This document shows positions 33,871 through 47,439 of a stretch of 64,000 nucleotides of DNA, in pieces. The DNA lies in assembly GCF_047496725.1 (NCBI RefSeq), contig NC_132979.1, positions 8,969,001 to 9,033,000 of the forward strand, in the 5' to 3' direction. Each line of letters starts with the position of its first letter. Within the stretch, counting starts at the first letter, position 1. This stretch comes from Anoplolepis gracilipes. Lineage: Eukaryota > Arthropoda > Insecta > Hymenoptera > Formicidae. The notes under the pieces are model-generated. The model was not told the DNA's origin, did not search any database, and saw only the letters and a list, made by a program, of their open reading frames with translations. The position numbers were made by a program, and so were the translations under genes.

Positions 33871-36505
33871 TGCTCATATCCACGCTAATATAAAGAGACT
33901 TGAACATTGTAGTGAATTTAAGATTAAATAATAATGAGGTGAAATGGAAAGCGGGAACGTGCCATCTCGATGTGTGAGCACGTAAAAGAAACCTGAGTAT
34001 AACTTATTCATAACATAAACAAAGATAAAAAAGCGCGGCTCGAGCAACGCCTTTATTATATCTTCACCGATGGCGAAACAATAGTAAAATAAAAATATCT
34101 TTGGCTCGTATTCTGAGTTTATATTTATCGCTAAATGTACTTCTAAATGAATACAAACACATGTATAAAAACATGTGAGCTCAGACCATTGTTGAGCACA
34201 GAATGTGTAAGAATACAAATATGAATTTTTAAATATGAAACACGAAGTAATCAAATTCAGAATACTAATTATATCTCTTGCACGCCACGATAAAAAAGTG
34301 TGAAATTATTATTATAATCGACTCGATTTGACTCAACTCGGTCGTGGACACCGTGCAACTGCGACTGTGCCGCGCAAATGTCGGAGCTGACCTCAGTAGC
34401 GGAAATGGATGTGAAGAGGATAATTCTCGTACCTGATATTACTCAATTTCCAAAATCTTTTTTTCCACACAAACAAAATATAATAATAAAAACTGGAATA
34501 TATGTTATTTGCAATCGTGAAATATTCTATTACATATAATTGTTAGAATCACACAAGTATATTCTAAGATCAAGTGCAATATAGATATGTAATCTCATAG
34601 ACATTAATAAAATGTAACTTTTTAAATAATTATTAAAAGTTACATAGTAATATTTTAAAACAATATATATATATTTTTTAAACTTTTTGTATGACTCGGT
34701 AGTTCAAAGCACAAATGATTCAGGCGAGATAGAAACGTTATAAATTGTATCTTTTTATAGATATTTTATTAATGTATGTAAACATTAAAGATATATTAAA
34801 ACATACAAAGAAAAAGAGCAATATTTGTTTTTGACTTTTATTTCTACATTCTAAGTCTAGCTAAAATTTTAAAACAAAAATTAAACTTACTGATATTTAA
34901 GATCATTCCTAACTAACAATAAAATGCATAAATTTTTAATTAATATTATAATATTATAATATTATTTTACATGTCGATTATATTAGTTTATATCGATGTC
35001 GATTTAAGAAATCTGTATAAATCTTGATATCTTTTCTTCTAGTTTGTCGTGATATTATTTTATATTCTTGTGTAACTAATTATTAATAGAATTAAATCTA
35101 ATTAAATGTTAAAAGGATTATAGAAAGTTTATTATAGTGTCTTCAAAACTATTTCAAGTAGCTATATTGTAACAATACTTTCATATTCTTCAGTGCGTTT
35201 ACTATGCAAATTTTTGAATAATCAAACATTCATGACAAGCAAGTCGGCTTTTAAAGGGGAAGAATTTGCATGACACACATCTGACGTCAGATCACTCTTT
35301 AGTTCCAAGGTGTAAAATACGGTCGCAAATGTAGTGACACCTTTCCGAAATGACCTGCGCAGATGTTATGGGTCGGGTACGCAGTAGACGTCGAACTGAT
35401 ATCCGATTTTCATGAATTATTCAGGCAAAGGGGGATAAAAAAAGACGAAAGAAAATTTATCGCGTCGTCAGGTCAACCGCTTCGGTCGTCTCGTTTCGGC
35501 AACAATGCACGAAATAGTGCGTCTAATATCATTTATATCTACTGGACATGTATTTTTATACAATAAGGATTATAAGGGTTTTACCGAATCGATTTTATAT
35601 CATGTGAGTGCGAAAGAATGGACAGATATTAAATTAATCTTTGATAAGCTCGAATAAAGGGAGAATAAGATTATGTTACATCCGATGAAGAAATAATTTT
35701 CCTCATTTTTGCATTTCTTTCTTCTCTTATTATCTGTCAAAAGCGTTCAGCAGATGATATAAGATATGCTCTTTAGTTGCATTGTATATATTTACAAAGA
35801 TGGAATTTTTTTCGAGGTATTCTTGATAATCATTGCCTGTTTAATCAAAAAGTCATCCCTTTTTTTTCGGACGAGACGAAATTGATAAGAGAACAATGGT
35901 CAATTCAGACTCTTTGTCTCTTCTATCGATTTATCCAGCTACTATCTTATCTCTTTTTTTCCCTCTTTCTTCTGTCCCCCGCATACGTTTCCTTTCGTAT
36001 TTTGAATTTACAAATAATTGGCGATTGAAACCGTGACCCTATAGCAAAAATATGACCGATCTGTCCTGATTTTCATGTATCTCGATTATTCCGCAGCGCT
36101 ATCGAAGCGAACAAAGTTCTCTTGCATTTATGAATTTTTATTTATTCGAAATATATATATATATACTGAAATGCCCCTCTCCTCTCTCTTTCTTTCTCTA
36201 ACTTGTCGCAGCTGGTAGGAATAACAATAAGCGAGTAGCCGCAAAACTATATGCGACAGCCGAAACGTTCTGGTGGTTTTAGCGAGAACATTGTAAATTT
36301 TACAATGCAAAGTAGAAAATCCGATCGAATGTTTGCCAACTATATCGAAGACAATAAACGTTAAAAATAATCACTGCACTTAAAACAGGAAATAATACTT
36401 ATTGTAAAATTGAAGATTTTCTTCTAAAACAAATAGATATTCTGTATCAAAAAAAGAAAAAACGAAACATTTAATAATATAGTTCATAAATTAAGAACAG
36501 ATATA
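33871..36505. other. Mixed spacer with small GC-richer patches
   Basis: Contains a 126-codon minus frame at 33874-34254 without ATG or a recognisable domain, a CpG-containing patch near 34320-34430 and another near 35270-35500. I see no gene I can support. Confidence 0.4.
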
Positions 36506-36851
36506 CACTACGCAAAAAATTAAAGGGTAACCTTCTTCTATATAAAAGCAGTCAATTTTCAAGTAGGTGTACGTTCTTTAAAAATAATCGGAATAAGATC
36601 AATAAAAAAGCGTTTCAAAGCTTGAAGTTTCTGGTTTTAGAATCTTTAAATAAATTTCAATTCTTCCTATTCGTAATTTTGTAACGAATAGAGAGAATTG
36701 AAATTTATTTAAAGATCCTAAAACTAGAAACATCAAGCTTTGAAACGCTTTTTTATTGATCTTATTCCGATTATTTTAAGAAAGTTGCAACTACTTGAAA
36801 ATTGGCTTTTTTATATAGAAAAAAGTAGCCCTTTAATTTTTTTGGGTGTTG
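36506..36851. mobile_element. Long fold-back MITE, copy E (internally deleted)
   Basis: Starts cactacgcaaaaaattaaag after TA (36504-36505) and ends ttttttgggtgttg before TA (36852-36853). Only the outer arms remain, joined near 36675 (cctattcgtaattttgtaac), giving a nearly perfect 346-bp palindrome. Confidence 0.85.
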
Positions 36852-36860
36852 TACAATTTT

Positions 36861-36906
36861 TTCTCTCTCTCTCTCTCCCTCTCTCTCTCTCTCTCTCCCT
36901 CTCTCA
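36861..36906 (+). repeat. CT microsatellite
   Basis: TC dinucleotide run with ccc interruptions, starting a few bases after copy E. Confidence 0.9.
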
Positions 36907-38807
36907 CATTTTGCTAAGAAACATTAATTTTGAGACATTATATGCGCTTCAATAAATATATTTTTCTGGAGCCGATTTAATATTAGCGTTGTCATCTGGT
37001 CGCGATTGAACTGGAAAATTTAGATGAGAAACTTGAATCGAAACAGAATCTCTTCATTTTGGAGAAAAATTACTAAAATATATATATATATATATATGTG
37101 TTCTGTGTGTGTGTGTGTGTATTAGCGTTCAACTCACGTATTTTCGTCGCAACAACTTCTTCTAATCAGATTTCATATAAATGGTATTATTTTCCGGGAT
37201 TGAATATAGTCACCACTAATTTGTGTTTCGTAACGTGATTATCGAACAGTTCGCTGTGTAAAGTTTTATTTTGCTTGCAATTTGCTTGTGTTCTTACGAC
37301 ATTTAAATAGTGCGTGTAAATGCGACCGCACGTTTGTATATACATTTAAGATTTTAACGGCAGGAAGGAAAGATATATGTGCAGGTTTCAAGAAGAAAGC
37401 TAATTATTTTTATTTTTAATTGACGCTTTAAATTTTAATATAATTAGTAATAAAAATTTTTTTCTTTTGAATTCCCTCTTTAGCTTTCTAATTTCTATTA
37501 CTAAAGTTAAAAAATTTTAGTAATAAAAATTTTTTCGTTAACTTCCTGTGTTCCATTTTGGAGAAAAACAACTGGCATGGCTGGTCTGGCTCACCTTATA
37601 TATTGTCAAATGCATTTATGTTGTAAAAAATAATTTTAATAGACAGTATCTATGCGCATGCATTTTTTTACAAAAATTAGAGGTAAAATTCTGTTCATAA
37701 ATGCGTTAAACTAAAAATTATAATCAATGACTAAAATATTTTAAATACATACATAGTATTGCTGCTAAATTTTAGTTTTTTTACGATATGCATTTTATTC
37801 ATACATTACATGCAATATAAAAATAAATATCTTCAAACAACGTGCAAAAACCTGCATATTTTATCGTATACATAATTATATCCCTTTTACAATTTAAGAA
37901 ACTTAATATAATAAAAATTATAAAATATCAAAAATAAAAATATTTACGTTAGAAGTTTTCTGTTATTTTCTTTCTAAATAATATAAATTAATATTTATTA
38001 ATTAATAAATTTATTAATTCGAAAAAAACGTGTAAGAAAGTGAAGTAATTATTTACAAAAACTTACACATTACTTTGATTTTTCATAGAAGAATCACTTA
38101 CGCTTTCAACTATAACGGAGTTGTGAAAAAGTTTAAAAAATATATTACTTTAAAATATTACAACTTTCAATAATTTAAAAAGTTACATTTTAGCAATGAT
38201 TATGAGATTATGTATCTAGTGCTTGATCTTGGAACATACTCGTGTGATTTTAACATTAAATCAAAGCATTTTAAATTAAATAAGATCGCTTTTGATTTCT
38301 GAGATGTATTTAAAATATACATCGATTTTGGCATAGAAAACGAGACATAAATTAAGTTTTTTAAATCGACTCTAAAATTCAATGTTAATCATTCATTATC
38401 CTTTACTTTCAAATAAAAATAATATTAAAAAGTTAAAAATAAATTTTCTTTTATTATTTTATTTATTACATTTTTATTGTTTTTTAAATACATGTTTTAT
38501 TGTATGTTATATTATTATTAAAAAGATATAAACTAATAAACTTAACTAAATCTATTGTAATTATTTACTTTCCTATTTTCCGCGTGAAACAAAGTACAGT
38601 ATACAGCGAAAATTAAGATAATGAGTAATTAAGTCAAGTCAGGTTAGAGATTGAGTTAGAATAGGTTAGGTGCATACATTTATGGATATCGGAAACTAAA
38701 AGCTCATTTTCCACTTTATTTAAGTTGCAAATAATGAAAATTTTATTTTATACATTATATATATCTCTAACTATTGGTGTAAAGAAAACACACAGTTATC
38801 TTTCAGA
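36907..38807. other. AT-rich spacer
   Basis: TA and TG short arrays at about 37080-37120. Otherwise AT-rich without a supported gene. Confidence 0.5.
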
Positions 38808-39265
38808 AAAAAATCTGAATTTGCAACTAGCAGTTACACATTTTTACTTTAACATAATTATGTATTTTAATTACGCCAATTGATTTGTCTCGTTATTCTG
38901 TGCATAAAAGTATTAGGGTAAGATAATCGAAAAATGTATATTTTACAAGATATCTTGTATTTTATGTCAAAATATTGCAACTTTGAAGCCTTATAACTTG
39001 AAAAATGTTTAATGAAAAAACATTTTATGATAGTTTTTGGAAAGCTCTCGAGATAAGCTACAAGAATATGCAAAAATATATAAGGTGTTCCATTTAAGAA
39101 ATTCAAATTGACTTTCACGTGACTTTCATGTGACTCTTCAAGGTCAAATTGATGCCACCATCTTATGTCTCCCTAGAAACCATACAACTTTTGTCTGAAA
39201 CATTTTTTCGAATTTTTCATATTTTTCGAGATATTTCACTGGAGGAATTAAAATGGGACACCCTG
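38808..39265 (+). mobile_element. Half copy of the cagggtgtccc fold-back MITE
   Basis: Matches 11383-11829 (aatctgaatttgcaactagc through aaatgggacaccctg) and ends before TA (39266-39267). Only one arm and the centre are present. The 83-codon frame at 38867-39118 belongs to the element. Confidence 0.85.
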
Positions 39266-39880
39266 TATAATGCAAATATAAGATCTATAAATCTATATAT
39301 AAGTTATAAAATATAACTTCCACATTTATACATATATTACTTACCTGTGAAATTGTCGTGGTAAAAAAGGAGAATGTTCTTCCCAGCATACGACACACTT
39401 CATTGTGAGAGAATTGTTCCAGTTAGAGTAAAATATATAATAGAAGACAATTTTGCAATAATTTTCATCATATACAAAACGTGGTTAGGTTTTCTTGTTC
39501 TCGTTCCTCGTTCCTTTTTCTATATGGTTGTGCGCTTGTGCGAATGAGAGAAAACGCACGGTCACACTTTTCAATCTGTCTTTTTCTACGTGGGTCCTAC
39601 TCCCACTCCTCAAATAAAGGCAAATGCTCGGTCTATACTTTTATGTCTATGGTTTTTGTTAATATCTGTCAGGTTATAACAAACAGCAAATGCACGAGAC
39701 ATTTGTGTAGAATTTCGATTTACGAAATTTTCTTTGAGAAACTTTTTTTCTCAACGTGAGGAAGACTTAACGAAGTTCGCGGAAGCTCGGTTACTTTAGT
39801 AAGATATTACAGAATATAATCCGCGAGTTGTGCGTTATATTCGTCTCGTAGATACACGAGCTGCTTTTCATTTGTGGAGC
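39266..39880. other. Spacer
   Basis: Mixed composition. A 92-codon plus frame at 39481-39759 is unrecognised and rich in F and S, so I do not call it. Confidence 0.35.
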
Positions 39881-40106
39881 TGTCTTCTAAAATCATCCAT
39901 TTAACGTGAGATTGGGACGTGACGTGGTGGCGGGAAGAGAGAGGGGGGGACGGCGCGAGGTAAGCGCGGGTGGGGGGAGGGAGCGCAGAAATTCGAAGCA
40001 CACCGACGTGACGGTGTTAGTTTCCGGAACAACCGCGAAAATCGCTCGTCGACGAACTACTTCATGTCATTCCGGATCGAGCGTATAGTTTAATTAACCG
40101 AGAACA
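39881..40106. other. GC-rich island
   Basis: One of the most G+C-rich stretches here (gggacggcgcgaggtaagcg and gtggggggagggagcg). Short frames occur on both strands. It could be a promoter-type CpG island, but no start site is visible. Confidence 0.35.
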
Positions 40107-40139
40107 CTCTCTCTCTCTCTCTCTCTTTTTCTCTCTCAC
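40107..40139 (+). repeat. CT microsatellite
   Basis: TC run with a tttt interruption. Confidence 0.85.
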
Positions 40140-41424
40140 TGGGATGTGACGTTTTATTTTCATCTTACACGCAACGTTCCAATATTAACTCTCGGTTTAA
40201 TTTTTTCATTTCCTCTTATTTTTCATCAATATTTCGATGGATTTTATGTGCTCTCTCTTTACTTGATATTACGAATTAAAATTTAAAATACTCGAGCAAT
40301 CAATCGAGAGGAAGAAGTTTTTTTATCCTGATTAATCAATCACATGTTTCGAAAGATCTATAAATGTCAAGAGAAGTGTATTTGTCATGTATTTGTATTT
40401 ATTAGAACAATTTATTTTTAGAATAGAATCAATTTTCTTTTATTCATTAATACAAAAGATTGTAAAAATTTATTGTATCTATCGGATAAAATTGATAAAA
40501 CAAAAATTACACAATTTTATGAAACGCGCGAATAATAATTTTTATTAAAAATAGTTTTTGTTTGAATACATTTTTTCCTATTTAGAAAAAAGTTTTTCAA
40601 TTTTAAAAATAAATTCAAAACTTGATATCTACATACAACTTTACATTTAAACTATTATTTAATTAAAAGATGACAAAAAAAAACCTTTATATCATAATAA
40701 TATTTAGTTTTTTAACTTTTCGGCGCAATATCTTCGTCTAGCATATTTTACTGGTCATAAAGTAATGCAGAATGATTATAAAATTTAAAGATTTTTGCAT
40801 AAGGAAAATAATATTACATTATGCCTATAGTACAGTAAACCACGCGACTTTGTATTAATATAATTATAATATAAAATATATATATATATATATATATATT
40901 TATACACATATTTGAAAAAAATATAACTATAAGAAATGTATTAAATCGTTAGATATTTATCAAAGTCTTTATTGAATAAAATTGAAAACAAAAATATATA
41001 TAATATATTGCATTAATTAATTTTTTTATTACTTAGAAAAAATGCATAAAAACATATGTGTTAATAGATTCGGCCGATAATTGATTACATAGTTGGTGAA
41101 TTGTCTTTGTAATGCTTTTACGGTATATACATAATTATATATGCATTAAACGTCATGCATTCATCATCATCAATGTCTTTGTATTATCGTCGATTACATA
41201 ATAGTGAAAGCATTACACGGTATCACTTGTTGCACTGTATTCACTACGTGTGTATGGCACTGAAGTAAAAAGATCTAATTTAATAAAAAGCATTTCGCGT
41301 GTCGTTTGATTTTCTTGAAATTTTTTGCAAACAAACAATTCTACAAAAATTTCACGAATGCCATAAAAGCAATATTTTACGAAAAACGTTTTAAATACCG
41401 AAAAGTGGTATGTTTTTAACTTCA
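40140..41424. other. AT-rich spacer
   Basis: Includes a short TA array at about 40878-40899. No gene seen. Confidence 0.5.
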
Positions 41425-42204
41425 AAAAAATTAAAAGACCACTTTCTTCCATATAAAAAAGGTCAATATTCAAGTAGTTGCAACTTCTCTAAAAATAATC
41501 GGAATAAAATCAATAAAAAATATTTTTCGTTTCAAAGCTTGAAGTTTTAGAAGTCTAGTTTAATCTTTAAATCAATTTCAATTTTTTCTATTCATTACAA
41601 AATTACATTTTAAGAAAGTGACGTCCGTCGATTGAACAAATTTTTCGAAAGCTTGTCCAAGAAAACCGAATTAAAAAAAAATCCTATCACGATTTCATTA
41701 ATTATATATTAAACAGCAGAATTTTAGCTTTAATTTCCTTTTTAACGAGTGTTTTATGATTTGTTTTTCGTTGATAGATTTATTATTAAAACAAAATCGA
41801 GCTATTGATTTTGAACGTTTATAACTAGTAAAAAAAGGATCATACAATAATCATTAAAAAATTTAAAGAGAAAAGTTAGCACTTTAAAATGCTCCTATCG
41901 TTTTGTCAAACATTATTTATTTTTAAAGCGTAATTGTTACTTAAAAATCAAGTAAAACTTGTACTCTTATCTTTTTTTATTTAAATCGATAGAGGTTAAC
42001 GAAAAAAAGGTTCAAGAAAAAATTTTCAAAAACTTTACAACATTTACAAGTAAAAAGCATTTTAGTTATACGTACAAAAGAGACCGAAGTGTTAAGTTTT
42101 TTCTGTACATTTCAAAAACTGAAATTAATGATTATTGTACAATTACTTGAAAATTGGTTTTTTTTTTATAGGGAAGAAAGTGGCCCTTTAATTTTTTTGT
42201 AGTG
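41425..42204 (+). mobile_element. Long fold-back MITE, copy F (truncated)
   Basis: The left tip is lost: it starts at aaaaaaattaaaagaccact without cactacgc. The right end tttttttgtagtg is followed by TA (42205-42206). The right arm is mostly deleted, jumping from attattgtacaat to tacttgaaaattgg. The centre has the copy B orientation. Confidence 0.8.
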
Positions 42205-42742
42205 TATATTGATATGCTTTAATTATCTTTTAATTGAATCGAGTAATCTCTAAAAGATTTTAACTGTTGCTCGCCGTTTATTAACAAATAAAAGTTTATG
42301 CAAATTAATATTCCAATATAGATTGACAATGAAAAATTCACTTTACATTAAACAATTAAAATAAAATGCATAAAAACAAGATTACTTATTTTCCTAGATT
42401 TTTTATGCTAAATATGATTCCGGTTTTCAAATTGTCCCGTCACATATTTAACAATACATATTTTATATTAAGATGCTTTATGTTTTATCGTCAACCACAA
42501 ATTTATTTTGAAGGCTGAAAGTTTTAACAACGTACTAAATTTTATGGTCGCAATAAAATTCTTCTTCAACACAAAACACATTAAAATAAAGTCATTTCTT
42601 GTAACTTTAACTGCAATTTAAAATTATGATATGCTAAAACAATTTCGAAATCGAAATCACATTCAGCGTCAAAAGAACAAAAATTCCATGAAATCATTAA
42701 TCTTATTTTTGCGTTAAATAAATTGTTTTTTTTTAACTATGT
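42205..42742. other. AT-rich spacer
   Basis: Nothing recognised. Confidence 0.45.
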
Positions 42743-42918
42743 AATTATACGGTTTCATGTGGGTTGCAACTTTTCATGCGAGGTGCGAGGTCTGCTCCGT
42801 ATCACTAGTGTGAAAGCCATTCTTTTTTTACCGTAACTTTTGACCTGAAAGCATCAGGCAATGTAAAGTTACCTTATTTCGCACGAAAAGTTGCAAGCCC
42901 ATGTGAAATCGTACAATT
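42743..42918. mobile_element. TIR element of about 176 bp
   Basis: The left end (attatacggtttcatgtggg then ttgcaacttttcatgcg) and the right end (cgcacgaaaagttgcaagcc then catgtgaaatcgtacaat) are inverted repeats of nearly 40 bp. A third partial copy of the end (gcaaaaagttgcaaattcac) follows at about 42965-42999. Confidence 0.7.
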
Positions 42919-42999
42919 GTAAGACTTCGACCACACCAAAAAGTACCAGGCAATGGATTTTACTTCCTGCAAAAAGTTGCAAATTCACGTGTAAAATCT

Positions 43000-45044
43000 T
43001 TTTTCTATTTATTTATTTTGGATTAATAAGAAAGTACTGCAAATTTTTAATACATTTTTGAACAAAAAATCTTTGTGTGTTTGTTTCACATACACAAACA
43101 TAATACGCGAGTAATAATATTCATATAAATGTTGAATATTTTGTTGTCAATCTGCATTTGAATCTTGATTTCCATAAACTATTATTTGTTAATAACATTT
43201 AATATTTAAGCAATATCTAAAATCTTTTTGAAATTATTTAGGTCCTCGATAATCTGACTCTCAATTCATTGAAGTCAATGGATGAACAGAGTACACTAAT
43301 GTGAAGATTTGTTAATGAAAAAAAGTAAACTTAGAGAAAATATGTAGCATTTATTGAATTAAATAAAAAAATGATTAAACAATATAAATTAAAAAATTAA
43401 CGTTGTCGGAATTAAAAGTAAAATTTTTAATGATACTGGTGATTTTTTTCAGATTGTTTCAATTTATCGCATGCAATATTTTACACAAGAAATGATTATA
43501 CATTTTTTATCTTGTCATCTACAAAAGATATTTTTAAGCATTTTTTATTTTCCTTACACTTTTATATCTTTGTTTTCAAAAATTGTTTGCCTACGTGTTA
43601 ATGGTTTTTTTTGTTTATCTCTCATTTAAACTCTTTTTAAATTTTAAAATATCATTTGTAAATATTCGAAATATTTAAATTTAAAGTAAAAATAAAAGTT
43701 TGACTTTTTTCTCAATTTCGGTCTTGATATAAATAAAAACCATGCTTGCTTATACCTGCCTCTATTACAACCGATATTAATTGTACTTGCAATTTTTCCA
43801 CCATTGAAATTTCTTCCATTTTTATGAATAGAAATTGTGTGTTTTACATTTAATAACAAAAGTAAGCAATCGTTTTTACAAAAAAAAAAAAAAAAAAAGA
43901 CTTTAATTCCTCGATTGTTAATTTATTTTCATAAAATCGGGGAACAAGTTTTTTTACACAGTTTTTGTTCTTTGATCGGCGTTTTTTTTCAACAAGTGGG
44001 CATGCGAGCACACTGCAAGTGGCATTCAGAAGCAGGAAGAGTGGGTAAAAAAATAACGAGCTACTATTCATGGATCGGTTTTTTTTTTTGTACAACGAAA
44101 TAAAAGAACACAAGAAGGATTATTAACAGATCGCACTTTTATTTTAACACGCCATTATTTACGATTGATGCGCAATTCTCACTTATAAGTAAACATATAC
44201 AAAATAATCTTTCGATTAAATATAACTTAAATTCTCTAATTTTCATTTTTAAATGCACAAAATCGCACGAGGAATGTATGCTAAAATAGAAGATAAGCAA
44301 ACTATTATAAAGTATACTATAGCCGCTGCTAATACAGGAACAAAATATTTTATTAATTTTCTTTATTGTATTTTTATTCGTTATCCTATTTTTGTTGTTT
44401 CTCTCTGTGTGTCGATAATCTATACAAGAACTTTATTTATCTATTATTATTTTAAATTAATAGCATTTTTCTTGATATATTAAAATTGTATTTATACTAT
44501 ACATTTACTTCGATCGCTATTAACGATAAACTAACAACGCCCAAATCTTATTAATGCTTTGCATTAATAACGTAATTTCTAATAGAGAGTGTATAAAAGT
44601 GACGATAATTAATTGAGAATAAACTTATGATATTACACACATCATGTACACAGAAATCGCTTGAAATCTAATATTTTTAATTTCACTTCTTACGAAATGA
44701 TTAAGCCAATGTTTAATTAGCGCAATTTTATTTTCGTACAAGATTAAACTATACTATAATAATAATCGTGGTCTATAAAATATATTCGAGAATTATTAGA
44801 TGGGAGGCAAAGGATTAAACGGATAGAAGAGTTTAAAGTTTGGCATGTGTTCGATAAAATACGGTTCTCCTACGCTTATCATATTTCGATTTCAACTGAT
44901 TCGCAGAAAAATATTTGAAAGTAATGTAAAATAAAGTTTATCAAAAAATAAAATAAATTATATGTAACGCGACACTATTAATTTTTCACACCGTTTCATA
45001 GACTTTCACGCTCTTTTAAATAATCGAACAAATTATTAAACATA
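43000..45044. other. AT-rich spacer with an A tract
   Basis: A tract of 19 bases at 43880-43898. Frames around it (43837-44113, both strands) are not convincing. No supported gene. Confidence 0.5.
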
Positions 45045-45422
45045 CAGGGTGAGGAAAAAGTATGGAAACTCTGAAAAATCTCGAAAAATATAAATTTTAC
45101 AGTAAAAAAAAATCTAAGGCAAGATCTATTCATTTTTTTCACTTATTTCATATTTTACATTATAAAATATCATAACGAACTTTAAAATATTTCAGGAAAT
45201 TCTTAACCAAAAGAAGTTTTATTATAGTGTTTAAGTTCGTGAGGTAAGCCACAAAAATCTACAATTAAAAATAGTGTGTTCCATTTAAGAAATGGAGGGT
45301 GACCTTCACGTGATCTTCAAGCGACTATTCAAGGTTAAATCAATGACATCATCTTACGTCAATCTCGAAACTAATATAACTTTTGCCTGAAACATTTTTC
45401 TGTAACCTTTTTCCTCACCTTG
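45045..45422. mobile_element. MITE with cagggtgaggaaaaag ends
   Basis: Left end cagggtgaggaaaaagtatg after TA, right end ctttttcctcaccttg. Shares the interior block gaccttcacgtgatcttcaa with the larger cagggtg element at 11049 and is closely related to 49568-50630, for which it shows the empty insertion site. Confidence 0.8.
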
Positions 45423-46091
45423 CATATAATGTATTTTTTTTTTACAATTATTCAAATACCAAATTGTGCATCACATAAAGCGTAAAATGCAAATGCTTGA
45501 TGTATGCGAGGTGCATTCAATGTATATTCGATTCTCCCTTGTTCTTTCTTTCCTCTTTAACTATCTCTTTCTCTCACGAGAGGATGCTCGATATGTATGT
45601 ATGTCGTCTTTTGAATTACTCTGGACAGAGAAGCGACTCACATTTCAGTTAAATCTCACACAAAAATACAGAAAAAACGGTTAAAATTTCTATCGCATAT
45701 ATATCGCATATAACTAACGCGACCTCCTTTCGGGGCTCTCGGCTTGAGTAGGAACAATCTGTTTTGCAGCAGAGGTGCAGAACACGAAATATATTAAAAC
45801 TAGCAGCGTTTTCTGTTTCAGTAAAATCAGTCGAGCCATATGAATTTTTCCTCACAATGTTTTTGTTGCAAGTAAACTGTTCCTGGGTTCCATCGCACGT
45901 AATTACGTTTATAAAGCAATTTATTCACAGGTTTTAATGCAAGTTTCAAGGGAATTGATTATTCTATTTATGGTTAAAACTCACAATATGTATTAAAATA
46001 AAAGAATTTTGAATAGCACACTTTTTATTCTGTTATATAATATATATAATCTTATATATTATATTAAGAGAATGTATGTGTTTTTATTATA
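45423..46091. other. Mixed spacer
   Basis: A slightly GC-richer patch at about 45500-45870 holds short frames on both strands without recognisable features. Confidence 0.35.
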
Positions 46092-47220
46092 CACTACGCA
46101 GAACAAATTAAAAGGCCATTTCTTCATATTCATTTTCTTTCATATAAAAAAATGCCAATTTTCAAATAGCTGCAACTTCCTTAAAAATAATCGAAATAAG
46201 ATCAATAAAAAAGCGCGTCAAAGCTTGAAGTTTCTAGTTTAAAAAAATTTTTTTTATTTGTTACAAAATTATATTGTAAGAAAGCGACGTCCGTCGATTG
46301 AACAAATTTTTCAAAAGTTTGTCCAAGAATACCGAATTATAAAAAAATCCTAGCACAATTTCATTAATTGGGTGTTAAAGAGCCAAGTTTTAGCTTTAAT
46401 TTCTTTTTTTAACAAATTTTCTACTTATATCTTTTTGTCGAGATATTCCTTATTAAAGCAAAATCGAGTTATTGATTTCCAATCTTTATAACTAGTGAAA
46501 AAATGATCGTACAATAATCATTAAAAAAGCAATTTAAAGAAAAAAGTTAGCACATTAAAATGATTCTATTGTTTTTTCAATCATTATTTATCTTGAAAAC
46601 GTAATTGTTATTTAAAAATCAGGTAAAAATTGCACTTTTATCTCTTTTTATTTAAGTCAATGAAGGTAACAAAAAAAATGTTAAAATTTTTATGAACTTT
46701 ACAACATTTACAAGTAAAAAACATTCCAATTATTCGTACAAAAGGCCGAAGTGTTAAGCTTTTTCTGTATATTTCAAAAACTTAAATTAATGATTATTAT
46801 ACGATCATTTTTTCACTAATTATAAGGGTTGGAAGTCAATAGCTCGATTTTGCTTTAATAAGGAATATCTCGACAAAAAGATATCATACAACATTCGTTA
46901 AAAAAAGAAATTAAAGCTAAAACTTGGCTCTTTAACACCCAATTAATGAAATTGTGCTAGGATTTTTTTAATTCGGTATTCTTGGATACACTTTTGAAAA
47001 ATTTGTTCAATCGACGAACGTTGCTTTCTCATAATGTAATTTTGTAACGAATAGGAAGAATTGAAATTTATTTAAAGATTCTAAAACTAGCTAGAAACTT
47101 CAAGCTTTGAAACGCTTTTTTATTGTTCTTATTCGGATTAGTTTTAAGGAAATTGCAACTACTTGAAAATTGGCCTTTTCTATATGGAAGAAAGTGGCCC
47201 TTTAATTTTTTTGCGTAGTG
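46092..47220 (+). mobile_element. Long fold-back MITE, copy G
   Basis: Starts cactacgcagaacaaattaa after TA (46090-46091) and ends tttttttgcgtagtg before TA (47221-47222). At 1129 bp it is the longest uninterrupted copy, with two long inverted arms and a centre in the copy B orientation. No transposase. Confidence 0.88.
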
Positions 47221-47222
47221 TA

Positions 47223-47340
47223 TATTTTTTTTTCAAATCGAAGCTATTTTTTGTAACAAAATATCACAAAAATATATATTTATAAAGCTATATATATGTG
47301 TAATATAATATTAAAAAATGGCTAATAATTATTATAATTG
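47223..47340 (+). repeat. Repeat downstream of fold-back copy G
   Basis: Matches 31578-31695 downstream of copy D. Confidence 0.75.
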
Positions 47341-47439
47341 TATATACACTGTTTTACGTAAATAAATCAAATTTGACAGAAAACTTAAAAGAGAAATGTT
47401 AATAAATCATGCGTGTGTGTGTTGTACACCTCTGTTCTA

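Noticed and set aside
33874..34254. 126-codon minus-strand frame
   Set aside because: Long for this AT content, but it lacks an ATG start and a recognisable domain, and its composition follows the local base bias.
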